Made by a program: the position numbers and the translations under genes. From contig CM048747.1 in assembly GCA_026315105.1 (NCBI GenBank), positions 276,949,991-277,013,990 of the forward strand: a stretch of DNA of 64,000 bases, given 5' to 3'. Position 1 is the stretch's first letter; each line of letters begins with the position of its first letter. Positions 21,496 through 32,999 of this stretch are shown one piece after another. The DNA comes from Locusta migratoria (taxonomy: Eukaryota; Arthropoda; Insecta; Orthoptera; Acrididae). Under the pieces are notes generated by a model, which made no database searches, was not told the origin of the DNA, and saw nothing but the letters and a program-made list of their open reading frames with translations.

Positions 21496-22113
21496 AAAGA
21501 ATCTTTATTGGCCATTGATCACACAAGGTGAAATAGGCTTCATCATTGATACATTTAGGTATAAAGTTTCTTACATTCTGTACATTGAATTGTTCAAAAA
21601 CAAGCAATTTCTAATTATCATATAGTAACTAGAAGTGAATGAAGCGCAAATACACATAAGTATTGTATACAGATGACACCAAAAGCTGCTAAGTACATAC
21701 AGTATGAATTTAAAAAAAGTGATACAGGTATTAGATAAATTAATAACTTGGTATGAATGATGTATAATAAAATCGTTGAGGGTACAGCTATTGTTTTACA
21801 TACATATATATAAGTGATAAGTTTACATATCCACAGTACTTTACTTATAAATTTATTCCAGCACTACTCATGTCATAAAACTCATTCAAAGAGTAGAATG
21901 GGTTGTCACATAGCCAGCTGTACAGTTTATCTGTAAGAATTTTACATCGCATAGCTCGAGCTGCTGGAGACAGCCTGTTGAAAATTTTTAGTGTGTACTT
22001 TGTGCGAGTTACCAGTTTTTGATAGTCTGTGTCTTGGTATATCAAAATCTGACTTCTTTCTTGTGTTGTGATTGTGAATATGTTCCCTGACAGAACAATC
22101 ACTACCCTCAAAC
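21496..22113 (-). mobile_element. LINE 3'-end fragment
   Basis: The - strand frame 22111-21845 ends in LCDNPFYSLNEFYDM, like the C-terminus of CR1/Jockey-type LINE ORF2 proteins. A 3' UTR follows to about 21496, where the - strand reads AATAAAGATTCTTTATTC. It splits a PLE copy. I could not define a target-site duplication, and some PLE sequence seems missing. Confidence 0.5.
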
Positions 22114-22124
22114 TTAGTCTACAG

Positions 22125-22620
22125 GTCTCCTAGTACATGTCTGTGCCACCCCCACTCTCAACCTCCTGCCTCGGATACTGTTTCCCTGTTCTGTGAAACA
22201 CTCAGGTGCAAGATGTATCCAATCCACTCACCCAGCACTTCATACTGCAGTCCTGTCAGTCTTATCCTACCCCATTAGAGGGTGGGCTGCCTGTAAAAGT
22301 ATCCATGTCATGTACTTGCTCTGCTGCTACCATTGAGGAGCTTTCTATACTGGAATGGCCACTAACATGCTGTCCATCAGAATAAATGTTCACTACTAAA
22401 CTGTAGCCAAGAGTAATGTTGGCCACTCTGTAACCCAACATGCAGCAGCAAGTAACATGGTAGACTTCAATGGCTACTATGCCATCTGGATCATTCTCTC
22501 TTCCACCATCTCTTCTGAACTACACATATGGGAACTATCTTTACAATTCATCTTTCTTTTCCGAAACTGGCCTGGCCTTAACCTCTAAACTCATGCACCC
22601 CTTCCTCCCCCCCCTCTCCT
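22125..22620 (+). pseudogene. PLE GIY-YIG endonuclease and 3' region
   Basis: Frames resemble the Cys-rich linker (CETLRCKMYPIHSPSTSY), an LLCCYHCGELYVGM-like nuclease core after a frame change, MLSIRIN, and a PVTQHAAAS-type segment with a downstream VDFNGY. The layout parallels 56450-56700. Heavily mutated. Confidence 0.6.
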
Positions 22621-22779
22621 TTAATTGTGTCTAGATCACAGATTAGGACCAACTTACTCATGGCCCTAAGGTCTCTGTCACTCCCATAATTTTCTGTCAA
22701 TTGTTACACTCAGTCCTGCAAGAGTTCCAGAGTGCTACCACCTTTTACCTAATAGCTCAACAACTGTAGGAAAGACAGG

Positions 22780-23110
22780 ATATGTTCTTACACCTACCAT
22801 TGGTATGGAATGCCACTCACTGTCAGGGACATCTAGTGTGTCCATTGTAGAGCTGATAGCCATTAACAGACCCTCCATTTTATTAATCAGATCTCCCTCC
22901 ATAATGTTTTAATACATATTGACTTGCCTATCAACTGATGATATTCTCACCATCCCTTCGTCTGCGCTATATGTGACTTGTCTGACCTAGATCATGCTGC
23001 CTGCTCAGCAGTCTTTCTTGGGTTCCAACTCATGTGGGAATGTTGGAGAATGAACTGGCTGAGCGTCTGGCTAGAGGAATAGTTAACTGCCCCCATTCAT
23101 TTTGATGATC
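22780..23110 (+). pseudogene. LINE RNase H remnant
   Basis: Segments resembling SVSIVELIAINR (acidic residue region) and, near 23010-23080, VPTHVGMLENELAERLAR, the C-terminal RNase H motif. Frames are broken between them. It belongs to the same broad LINE superfamily as LINE A. Confidence 0.6.
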
Positions 23111-23132
23111 ACAGGTGCAGATTTTAGGTTTC

Positions 23133-23137
<5 letters not shown>

Positions 23138-23191
<54 letters not shown>
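23138..23191. repeat. (CT)n microsatellite
   Basis: About 54 bp of pure CT repeat. Confidence 0.95.
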
Positions 23192-23193
<2 letters not shown>

Positions 23194-23339
23194 ATTTGTA
23201 ACATTTGATGTGCTATTGTAAGATCTAATAAACAACTAATGAGGAGACTACTGCAGCTTGGCACACCTTCGTCCACCCCCCCCCCCCCCCACCCCTGCCC
23301 TACCCACCCCAAAGGCATTCACTGTATTGAGTTGTTTAT

Positions 23340-24770
23340 GCTTTGCCCATATGAGTCTAACTCCTTCTCTTATTTTGTATAACAATCCATCCACACATTA
23401 CAGTTGTGGAGCTGTACAGATGATGTATATTGCTGGAACACCCTTACCTTTTGGTGCTTCACATAATTACAAATTTCCAGATTTGTCACCTTTAATATTG
23501 GCAGACAATTTATGGTTACTTGAACTAATCCTCAGTTTTCTCCATGAAAGTGATTTTTATTTTCATTTATATGATTGTATACTATGTCTAGAGAAGGGTA
23601 GTTTGGCTGTGGTTGTGGCATCTCAGGTTATGCATTCACCCTGGGAGCCAATGATCTCGCCCCCTTTGGAAAGTAACTGTTTTATGTCTGTTTTAATAGT
23701 TCTTGAGATTTGGTCCCCCTCACACCACCACAGATTTCAATTTAAGGGGAGCGTTTGGTTGCTTAGTGATGTCGCTCCTATAATGCTATCAGAGTATGTC
23801 TCTTTTCTGTACACGCTGAATGCGTGTCTCTCTCCGTCATTTCTTATAATCAAGTCAAGGAAATTGATTGCCCCATTCTACTCCAATTTCAAAGTAAAAT
23901 GCAATTTTGGGTGTTGATCATTTAAAACTTTTGACATTTCTACAACTTCCTCTTTACCGAGCGAGGTGGCGCAGTGGTAACACACTGGACTCGTATTCGG
24001 AAGGATGGTGGTTCAAATCCACCTCCGGCCATCCAGATTTAGGTTTTCTGTGATTTTCCTAAATCACTCAAGGCAAATGCCAGGATGGTTCCTCTCAAAG
24101 GGCACGGCAGATTTCCTTCCCCAATCCTTACCCAAAAGTCCTAGCGTAAGCTCCGTCGCTAATGACCACGCTGTCGACGGGACTTTAAACCCTAAGATTC
24201 CTTCCTTCCTCCAACTTCCTCTTGTTTCCCTTTATACAGTAAAATAGTCATCAATGTACCGTCTGTAATAAATTAGTTTCCCTTTGATTTCGGGATAAGA
24301 GGCGAAAAATTTGTTTTCAAAGTCGTTCACAAAAATTTCAGCTAAAATACCCGATAGGCAATTTCCCATTGTTACACCATCATCTTGTATAAAAAATTTT
24401 GTCACTGGAGGTAAAATAGTTGAAGGCTAATGTGAATTCTAACAGATCTAAAAATTCAATGATTTCACCCACAGTCATAGACTTGTTTTTTATGAGATTG
24501 TGCTTGATGATTGTTAATGTTTCTGAAATTTGTACGTTAGTGTACAGGTTCACAATATCTAAAGAAGCTAGGATGACGTCTTCTGGAATTGCTACATCCT
24601 TAACCTCGTTGGCAAAGCTCACACTATTTTTAACACTGTAGGTTTCCTGAAATTTGTACCTAGGTTTGCATAAAAGTAATAAACCTATGCACGTAATTTG
24701 CAATGGCAGGGAGGCAGTTAATGAGCTATTGAATAAAGCTGTATACCAAAAATTGAAATATGCATACAAA
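23340..24770 (-). mobile_element. Penelope-like element with nested SINE (PLE 2)
   Basis: On the - strand, 24769-24380 carries LASLDIVNLYTNV, the first catalytic Asp motif of Penelope RT. At about 24270-24240 follows RRYIDDYF, the active site with both Asp residues. The coding path is then interrupted by the SINE at 23955-24211 and resumes with INFLDLIIRNDG and FSVYRKETYSDSIIGATS (about 23880-23780). Its 3' portion is degraded, and no GIY-YIG core is convincing. Its upstream end is folded into an inverted repeat at 24585-24838. Confidence 0.78.
23955..24211 (+). mobile_element. tRNA-headed SINE, copy 2
   Basis: A 257-bp element with an A box TGGCGCAGTGG (about 23967-23977) and a B box GGTTCAAATCC (24010-24020), then a body ending in (TTCC)-type repeats. 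A perfect 12-bp duplication CAACTTCCTCTT flanks it (23943-23954 and 24212-24223). It is the same family as 2310-2549 and is inserted in the PLE RT region. Confidence 0.93.
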
Positions 24771-24838
24771 TTTCAGGAAACCTACAGTGTTAAAAATAGT
24801 GTGAGCTTAGCCAATGAGGTTAAGGATGTAACAATTCC
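24585..24838. repeat. 74-bp inverted repeat within PLE 2
   Basis: Arms 24585-24658 and 24765-24838 are inverted copies with few mismatches, separated by 106 bp. Both arms are the same piece of PLE RT (the SVKNSV-ANEVKDV segment), so the element's 5' part is duplicated head to head. Confidence 0.88.
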
Positions 24839-24867
24839 GCTGTTTATGGTGTAAAACTACAGCATTC

Positions 24868-24994
24868 TGTATGACGTTACAATTTATAATTTGTATACTA
24901 CAAATTGTAGCCACAGTAAATTTTACAGACAGTATACACACATATAGTCGAATGTACATTCTAAATTTTATCACAGTATGACATGTAGTTCATG
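24868..24994. repeat. Repeat unit holding the LINE B insertion site
   Basis: Sequence from TATGACGTTACAATTTATAA to CATGTAGTTCATG resembles 29253-29393. It is split by LINE B and resumes at 29195 with AGATACGAGCACATA. Confidence 0.8.
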
Positions 24995-25299
24995 TTCAAG
25001 GTCATCCTCAGTGCCAGAGACTGAGGCAGTGTAGCCCTCTAGATGGGAGAAGCCGAAGGATCAGCGAGAGGCTCAAAAGGAGGAGGAGGACAGTGGGGGG
25101 AGAAAGAAAGAGACCATGGTGGTTGTCACACCATCCCTCCACCTCCAAGGACAAGGTGGAGATTCTAGTGTCTCCTGAGAACCTAGCTCTCAACGGTACC
25201 TCAGAAATGGTGGATATTGATGCAACCAGCCTCTCTATTAGTGCCTGCAAGTGATCACGAGGTATAAAAAGCCCTCATTAGTACCTCATGTCTTCCCAG

Positions 25300-25905
25300 A
25301 CCATCCTTCAGTGGAATTGCAGTTGATATTTCTGACACCTGGCTGAATTACGCCAACTCTTAAGCACAACACCTGCTTTTTGCATTGCTCTCCAGGAGAC
25401 CTGGTTTCCAGCAGTGCGGACCCCTACCCTTCAAGGCTACAGGGGTTGTTATTGTAATTGGAGTCTGTATAACAGAGTTTCAGGTGGTGTCTGTGTGTAT
25501 ATCCTTCACTCTTTTTATAGTGAACCTGTGGCACTTCAGACACCTTTAGAAGCTGTGGCTTTCAGGGTAAGGATACCACACGACATAACCATCTGCAGCC
25601 TATATCTTCCACCAGATGGTGATGTACCACCACACACACTGGCTGCACTGATCTCCCAACTCCTGCCACCTTTTCTGATACTGGGTGATTTTAATGCCCA
25701 TAATACCTTGTGGGGTGGCGCAATAGTCAGTGGCCGTGGCAGAGTTGTCAAGAACTTAATATCCCAGCTCGACCTCTGTCTTTTAAACACCGGAGCCCCC
25801 ACACATTTATGTGTGGCGCATGGTACTTTCTCGGCTATTGACCTGTCAGTTTGCAGCCCTGGCCTCTTTAACATCTGTCCATTGGAGGACACATGACAAT
25901 TTGTG
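25300..25905 (+). pseudogene. LINE B APE endonuclease
   Basis: The frame 25414-25896 and its upstream extension resemble the LINE A endonuclease closely: CIALQETWFP upstream, then VSGGVCVYI, LYLPPDG, ILGDFNAHNTLWGG, LLNTGAPTHLCVA, TFSAIDLSVCSP. The GDFNAH and SAID motifs of the APE fold are intact. An in-frame stop lies upstream of 25414. Confidence 0.88.
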
Positions 25906-26179
25906 TGGTAGTGATCATTTTCCTGTCTTTCTATCACTACCCCATCATCACTGAACCTTCAAGACCTCCCTGGTGGGCTTTAAATAAGGCGAACTAGGAT
26001 GACTTCGTTCCTGCTGCCACTATTGGACCTCTCCTAGATGATACTATCAACGTGGTGGTTGAGAGTGTCACCCAAAAGATTTTATCTGCTGCAGAGCACA
26101 CAATTCCCTGTTCATCAGTATGTCCCCTGCAAAAAACAGTGCCTTGGTGGTCGTCGGAAGTTGTGGAAGCCATCCGCAA

Positions 26180-27740
26180 CCATAGGCATGCTCTTCATTG
26201 CCAGAAGCGCCACCCATCGCTAGACAATCTAATCGCGTTTAAGTGACTCCCAGTTTGTGCTCACCAGGTAATACAGAGGTTCAAACAGGAATGTTGGAAG
26301 AGGTACACCTCAACCATAGGGTCGCGTACCACCCCTTCCCAAGTCTGGAAAAAGATTCGGCACCTATGACTACCAGGCCAAGACAGCAATTCCTGGGATC
26401 TCTCTACATGGAGCTGTCTGTATGGATCAAGGCACCATTTCTGAGGCCTTTGCTGAGCATTACGCCCATGATGCCGCATCCCTTAATTATCAGTCCGCCT
26501 TCCGTATATTAAAACACCGGATAGAATACAAAAAGCTCTCATTTACCTCACACCACCTTGAGGTATATAATGCTCCGTTTAGTGACTGGGAGCTCTTCAG
26601 TGCCCTTGCCCACTGCCCCTGGGCCAGACAGGATTCACAATCAGATGTTAAAAATGTCTGTCTGCAGTCTCCAAGCAACATGTCTTTGCATTGTTAAATT
26701 GCATCCTGAATGATGGTGTCTTCCCATCACAGTGGTGAGAAAGCACCATCTCCCAGTGCTTAAGCTGGGTAATGATCCACTTGATGTAGACAGCTATTGG
26801 CCCTTCAGCCTTACAAATGTTCTCTGCAAACTGCTAGAACATACAGTGAACTGGCGATTTGATTGGCTCCTTGCATCTCGGGGGCCTGCTAGCTGCATGC
26901 CAAGATGGTTTCCGCAAGGGGCACTCGACCTTGGATAACTTGGTCTACCTTGAGCCTGCCATCCAGACAGCATTTTTTTCAACATCACCATCTGGTAACC
27001 ATATTTTTTTGACTTGTCAAAGGTGTATGGCATGACCTGGTGACACCACATTTTAACCACATTACATGGGTGGGGTCTCCGGGGCTCACTTCCACTTTTT
27101 ATCCAAAACTTTTTAGCTGTCCATACCTTTCATGTTAAAGTTGGTGCATCCTGTAGCAGCCCTCATGTCCAGAGAATGGGGTCCCTCAGGGCTCTGCTTT
27201 AAGCTTTCCACTGTTTTTAGTAGCCATTAATGGCTTAGCAACAGCACTTGTGTTGTCAGTATCCCCTTCATTGTATGCTGACAACTTCTGCATACATTTT
27301 AGCTCATCTAGGATATGTGTTGCAGAAAGACAGCTACAGGTAGCCATACACAAGGTCCAGACGTGAGCTCTCACCCACGGGTTCCAGTTTTCTGCTGCCA
27401 AAATGTGCATTATGCACTTCTGTCGATTACGACCAGTCCACTCGCACCCAGAGTTGTACCTTGATGGCCAACTACTTAATGTAGTTGAAACTCACCATTT
27501 TCTAGGACTGGTATTTGATGTCCAGCTCACATGGCATCCACACATTTGCCAACTGAAACAAAAGTGCTGGTAGTACCTCAATGCCCTCCGCTGCCTTAGC
27601 AGTACCATTTGAGATGCAGACTGGAATACCCTGCTACACTGCTACAAAGCTCTTATCCTGTCGCAACTTGATTATGGGAGTATAGCGTATGGTTCTGCAT
27701 CTCCATCGGTGCTGCAGATGCTGGAGTTAGACTCGCGACC
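26180..27740 (+). pseudogene. LINE B reverse transcriptase
   Basis: The coding path changes frame many times. Landmarks in order are a degraded SPGPDRI region, FSLTNVLCKLLE (26805-26840), a PRWFPQG segment (usually RQxGFRxG), an FDLSKVY-like segment (about 27010), VPQGSALS (about 27180) and YADNFC (about 27275), where the usual second Asp of YADD is Asn. HHFLGLVFD and an LDYGSI-type segment close the domain. Confidence 0.85.
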
Positions 27741-27761
27741 GGGGCTTTCCGAACTAGTCCC

Positions 27762-28760
27762 ATGAACAGTCTTCTTGTGGAAGCTGGGGTTCCTCCACTA
27801 CAGATCAGGCGGCGGCAACTGCTGGCCAAATACGCTGTCAATGTCTGTGGTTTGCCAGGGCATCTGAACCACCATCTACTTTTCCTGAATTCAATGCTCC
27901 ATATTCCTGAACGGTGCCCGAGTTCAGGTATGACTATTGGTCAGTGTCAGATCACCTCTTAGTGGCTTGGACTCTTACCCACTAGCGTATCTGTTCAACT
28001 TCCAGTCACGTACACCACCATTGCGTATACCTTGGCCTCTTATTCGACTGGAATTGTCACTGAACTCCAAACATTCTGCCTATCCTATGACTCTTTGCAG
28101 CCAATTTCTGTCAATTCTTGACGGATACGGGGGCTTCACAGTGTTGGCTTCGCATATGTGTATGGAGGACATAACGAACAGCATTTCCTACCAGAAGGCA
28201 GCAGTGTGTTCACTGCAGAGTTGGAAGCCATCCTTTGTGCAGTCGATCACATTTGTTCCTGCTCCAGGGAGTATTTCCACATATGCAGTAACTCCCTAAG
28301 CAGTCTAAAGGCCCTCAATCAGTGCTTCCCTCACCATACCTTGATTAAGGTCATCGAAGAATCCCTGTACAACATTGACTGTCGGTAATATTTCTCTGGA
28401 CACCAGGGCATGTTGAGATAGCTGGAAATGAGATGGCTGATAGGTTAGCAAAAGAGGCTACCCAAAAACCAACCCCAGATATAAGTATCCCAGCTCCTGA
28501 CATCTGTTCGATGTTACAGTCACGTTCTTGGTCTGTGGAGTACAGAGTGGTGTACCCTACGGACGCCCAACAAATTGCGACCAATAAAGAGATAACCAAC
28601 GTGTGGAGGTCCTCTATGGGGAATCCTCATAGAGATTCTGTCATCCTCTGCCGACTCCGCATCAATCATACCTGGCTTATGCACGGATACCTCCGTTGTG
28701 AGGACCCTCCTCACTGTCGATGTGGTGCGCCTTTGACTGTCGCCCACATCTTACTCTAAT
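27762..28760 (+). pseudogene. LINE B RNase H and C-terminal Cys/His domain
   Basis: RNase H landmarks are FTAELEAILCA, ICSNSLSSLKAL (Asn in place of the usual Asp), a broken GHQGM segment and EMADRLAKEA. The last frame (28433-28759) continues to RDSVILCRLRINHTWLMHGY, then CRCGAPLTVAHILL, the conserved tail domain also seen in LINE A. Confidence 0.88.
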
Positions 28761-29252
28761 GCCCCAATTAAGCTGCTCAAAGGCGGACTTTTAATCTATT
28801 TTACTCCTTAAATCTTGTTTTAGATGACAATGCCTCTCCGACTGATTTTATTTTAAATTTTATTCATAATAGTGGATTAAATAATTCCATCTAACGTTTG
28901 AGTATGCACTGGCTTAATATTTTTAGGCAGGTGATTTTAATATGTTACAGAGTAGCTGAACATTCTAATTTTATTTCTGTGAACACCCAGCCTATATGGT
29001 CTAGTGTAGTCTTTTAAATCTCTTCTTTCTTCCCTTGCTTCTTTTATTTGACATGTTCTAACTACGGTGATGTAGTTTAGCATGTTACGTCCCATTTTAG
29101 TGATATTTATGTCATCTGTGAAATTGGGAAAAGGAACTGATGACCATAGTAGTTTGGTCCCTTTAAAACCCCAACCCAACTAACATAGTTCATGAGATAC
29201 GAGCACATAAACAGTAATGCTCCGGTGTTCATGGATTGAAACTATGGCTTTC

Positions 29253-29393
29253 GGTATGACGTACAATTTATAATTTCTACACTACAAATTGTATCTGCAG
29301 GAAATTTTACAGGCAGTATACAAACATATAATTGAGTGTACCATTTGAATTGTATCACAGTACACCATGTAGTTCATGAGATATGAGCACATA
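29253..29393. repeat. Second unit of the tandem repeat (natural empty site of LINE B)
   Basis: Contains GTAGTTCATGAGATATGAGC uninterrupted, matching the two LINE B flanks joined through one copy of TAGTTCATG. Confidence 0.8.
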
Positions 29394-29399
29394 GTAAAG

Positions 29400-30082
29400 T
29401 TCATGGAAAACTGCCCTACCATGCACCAAGTTTTAATCTATTACTTCTTTACTGCTAATTGTATTCCCAAGAGATTTTACAGATATACAGTTCTTATACA
29501 AATAAATATATACCTGAAAAATGGCAGAAATAAATAAATACCCGGGCAATGCCAGGTTTTCAGTTAGTTTTCTATAAACAGCATTCACAAAAATGTATTG
29601 TAACATGAGGAGCAAGATAAATCTGCAGTTAGAGGTCACATGCTTATTCCCACTTAATAATGACAATTACTCCCAAGTAACTCAGTCTTCTAGTACATAA
29701 ACATTTCACAGAACAAGGTTTTTGTGCTTTGGTTGAAATATCACAATAACCATAAGAGTTATCATTTCTTAGTAGGACTTGTATTGAGGAAGTTGTGATT
29801 CAAGTCCTCTGGCTAACTGGGTTCAGATTGTTTGTGGTATCTCTATATAATGTAAACCCATTTTTTCCTAGTTAATACCTTTCATCTGTGTATAGAGACC
29901 TTATTGTCTTTCCTGCAAATTCTTGTTTATTTAAACTCAATAATGATTTTTGTTATTTCTTCACTAGTTTGCTGAGGAATACTAGTTACTGTTGCTGAAA
30001 TATGCAGTACCTATGTAATTGAATTTAAACTAGTGCATGTTGGGTACAGCAATATAAAACCTGTCAATTAGGCCTTCTTTGT
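29400..30082. other. No feature recognised
   Basis: AT-rich sequence. A short piece near 29530-29560 (AATACCCGGGCAATGCCAGG) looks repeat-like, but no element could be delimited. Confidence 0.3.
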
Positions 30083-30260
30083 GCCTGTGTTGAATTCGAA
30101 CCTGGGACCTTTGCCTTCCGCCCACAAGCGCTCTACCGTCTGAGCTATCTCATCATGCTTCACAGTCCGTCCTCACAATTTTACTTCTGCCAGTACCACA
30201 CTTTCCACACTTCACAGCAGTTCTCCTGCAAAACTTGGAGAACAGAGCTATTTAAGTAAA
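30083..30260 (-). repeat. tRNA-like repeat, copy 1
   Basis: On the - strand, 30158-30083 is tRNA-like: an AGATAGCTCAGACGGTAGAG D-arm, an anticodon-arm-like stem and a GGTTCGAATTC B box. It is followed by the unit AACTTTACTTCTGCC-type tail shared with 31334-31615 and 41240-41470. It is probably a transposon fragment rather than a tRNA gene, because acceptor pairing is poor and the flanks are repetitive. Confidence 0.7.
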
Positions 30261-31333
30261 CATTGTGGTCTAATGTACAACACACTAGAGAAGATCTCAA
30301 CTCTCCCACCTTTTTTCCTCCTGCCACCCATTGTTCACAGCCATTCACAGTGAACCTGACTGTTCTTGCCAAACTTAGATGAGAAATATGATAGTATGAA
30401 GTAGTTCCATTACTATCATGATACATGAACACTGTACTAGGAACAGGGCGGGCGCAAAGCATGTGCAAAACATGCGGCCTCACAGGGCAGCACATCAGCG
30501 GAACGGCACCAGACAGAGGCAGTGGTAGGTTAGGCTGTCCCTGTTGCACAATGTGAGACAGAGGAGCAAAGGGGAATTCTGAGACAGCTTGTTTCTCTGG
30601 TTTGAGAGTAGACGTTATGGTCTTTGTTTGGTCGCTGATTATGAAATCTGGTTTTTCAATTGTTGCCTTATTTTTAGAAGAACCATTCCAGCAATTGTTG
30701 CATTTTTTATGAATGAAAAATACAGAATAGGTATTGGTAGTTGGCCGATGAAATCAAGACTGAACAGGCAAAATGTTATTCAATCTTGGAAAAATAGGCA
30801 CATTAGAATTTTAGGCTATAACTGATGTAATATGGAAGTGTTCAGTGAAGTTAGACTTACCAGATTGGAAGAGTAAGATAAGTGGAAGAAATGCAGAATG
30901 TAGGGGTTTTGGGTTTGTTGTCATGAGAAATAAAGTTTTTAAATTAAAATGTAACTTTTTACTTTTCTAAACAGTTCCTAAAGAGTCTTAACAGTACTGG
31001 GAGATGATTAACTTGCATTTAATTTATACTTTCCCATTCATACTTGTGGATTTTACAGAGCCAACCAATTTGGATCCTATAACATTAAAGATTTAAAAAT
31101 CAAACAATTTGCATTTAATTTCATTATAATTATGAAATTGGCATTTATTAAAGCAAGACACACAGGTATTTTCTACTTTAGCTGCCACTGGGCTTTGATT
31201 TAAATGAATGGGGAAATATGACAATTTGTTCCAGGCCACCTTTTGAACCCATGTATCCTGCTTACTATGCATTCACTCTGCCCAGTACACCATCAGCATG
31301 CACTGGTCACATCTGCAACGAGTATCCTAGCAA
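30261..31333. other. No gene recognised
   Basis: An open frame at 30589-30825 (+) matches no family I know. AT-rich, with no clear repeats. Confidence 0.3.
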
Positions 31334-31615
31334 CTTCCTGGCAGTTTAAAATTGCGTGCCGGAACCGGGATTCAAACGTGGAACCTTTGCCTTTCACAGA
31401 CAAGCACTCTATTGTCTGAGCTATCCCAGCACAAATCATAGTCCATCCTCAAACATCACTTCAGTCTATACCTTGCCTCCTACTTTCCAAATTTAACAGA
31501 AGTTCTCCTGCAAACATTGCAGGACTAGCAGTGACAGTACAGTGCTTGCCCGTGAAAGGTAAAGGTACCAGGCTTAAATCCCAGTTCTGGCACATAATTT
31601 TAATCTGTCAGGAAG
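31334..31615. mobile_element. Fold-back element with tRNA-like ends, copy 2
   Basis: The left arm starts CTTCCTGGCAGTTTAAAATT; the right arm ends with the inverse (TTTTAATCTGTCAGGAAG). Each arm contains a tRNA-like B box region, so two tRNA-like sequences face in opposite directions. Total 282 bp. Confidence 0.78.
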
Positions 31616-32263
31616 ATTAATATCATTGCACACTAAAATGGAAAAGGAAAGTTTCATTCTAGTACCATAGCACTTTCCAGCCCATCCCAAATTTCCAGCA
31701 TATCCACACACACAGTTGACGAGCAAAACATACAATATAATTTCTTTTAAATTTCTGTTCAATTTGGGTCTGTGGAATGATTTTTGATCAATTCAGCAAT
31801 GAAGCAAATGGAAGTGTATGACATACTGAAATTATTATGCCATACAGAACCAGAAGCTTTTTGTCACGAGATTCCGTATTTTGTCTGAAGTTTGGACATT
31901 GTATACAATGTCGGGAGAATCCAGCTGAATGCAGACAATCTCGTAAGCCTAATAACAATTAGTATTGTTCATTCACATTGCTCTAATGTTAAACCTTATT
32001 TTCCTTCAAGATTGAAGATAGGAATATTTTTGTTCTATTATTGGAAAAACTGGTAGGTTGGCTAAAACAGCATCTGCCTTACCAATGGATAGAATTGAAA
32101 ATAAAGGCAACAAAAGTGAAGTGGTACGGTCATGGAGACTAGTCTGTTAGCACTTACTGACGAATCAAACAGGAAAGAGGTTTTCGTAAAAAGATGACAT
32201 TTGTTCAAGCGTCTGTTCTTTCTAATAAGTGAGCATGGTGCAGTTTATTAATACTTTTATTTT
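31616..32263. other. No feature recognised
   Basis: AT-rich non-coding sequence. The first part (to about 31670) may be flank of the fold-back element. Confidence 0.25.
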
Positions 32264-32388
32264 TAAAAGATGAGAATGACAGTCAAGTTCACAAAATGTT
32301 TTAACAATTTATTAGATAAGGTACCTACTTTATCTAATAAATTGTTAAAAACCTTTTGCGAACTTGACTGTTATTCTCATCTTTTAAA
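32264..32388. repeat. Near-perfect palindrome (about 57-bp arms)
   Basis: The left arm TTAAAAGATGAGAATGACAG through TTAGATAA is repeated inverted on the right, ending CTCATCTTTTAA. The centre is GGTACC plus a few unpaired bases. No coding. Confidence 0.9.
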
Positions 32389-32999
32389 ATATTTACAAGT
32401 TCGCTGTTTTCCAAAAGGAAACTATGTTTTTCAAGCTTATTAAATTGTATTTTTACCTTCCATATGTTCTTAATTTCAGGAATATAAAGCAAAAAATTTA
32501 TGAAAATGGAAATTAATATAATCCCATTTGATCTCAGTCATGGAAATTCCCCTCCTTTTAGCCGTAGATAGTACTACTAATCACACAGTACTACTAATCA
32601 CATAGTTTCTGCTACGTGCTACATCTCAAACAGCAAGTTCAGAAGAAAGTGATGAAAATTTATGGAGTTGAGCCTAACTGACACATTAAGCCAGACTCTC
32701 TCATCGAAGCATTTTTCTGTAACACTTTCTATGTCATAGATATTTAAGCAGATTTTAGTGTAAGGTAGTAGATGTGGATTGCAGTGATAAATTAAATTTC
32801 ATGTACAAGCAATCTATAATACCATTTGCTGTCACTTGAGCTTGTCATTTCAACAATCTTCTCAGCCCCCTCACACTCCGTTCACCTCCTCCCCTCACCT
32901 GACTGCATTACCTCCTGCCCCTCTCTGTCTAAGATTTGAACTAAATTGATCGAGAATTTTTAATTTTTTTGATTTTGTATGGCTTTAAATACAGCATCA
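32389..32999. other. No feature recognised
   Basis: AT-rich spacer leading to the LINE 3' end. Confidence 0.25.

Larger units (their letters stand above)
24995..29185 (+). mobile_element. I/R1-like LINE (LINE B), 5'-truncated
   Basis: A 4.19-kb relative of LINE A starting within ORF1 (a QREAQK segment resembling the LINE A ORF1 C-terminus). It ends in ACTGATGACCATAGTAGTTT, CCCTTT and an AAC-rich end. A 9-bp duplication TAGTTCATG flanks it (24986-24994 and 29186-29194). All of ORF2 is represented but riddled with stops and frameshifts, so it is older than LINE A. Confidence 0.9.

Noticed and set aside
23258..23917. 219-codon + strand frame
   Set aside because: It is the opposite-strand shadow of the degraded Penelope element read on the - strand (RT downstream region), beginning in a C run.
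30083..30158. A functional tRNA gene on the - strand
   Set aside because: D-arm and B-box motifs are good, but acceptor pairing is poor and the block is part of a dispersed repeat with two other copies here.
30589..30825. Small host gene
   Set aside because: No signal peptide, domain or splice pattern; 78 codons is within chance for AT-rich DNA with an alternative family unknown.
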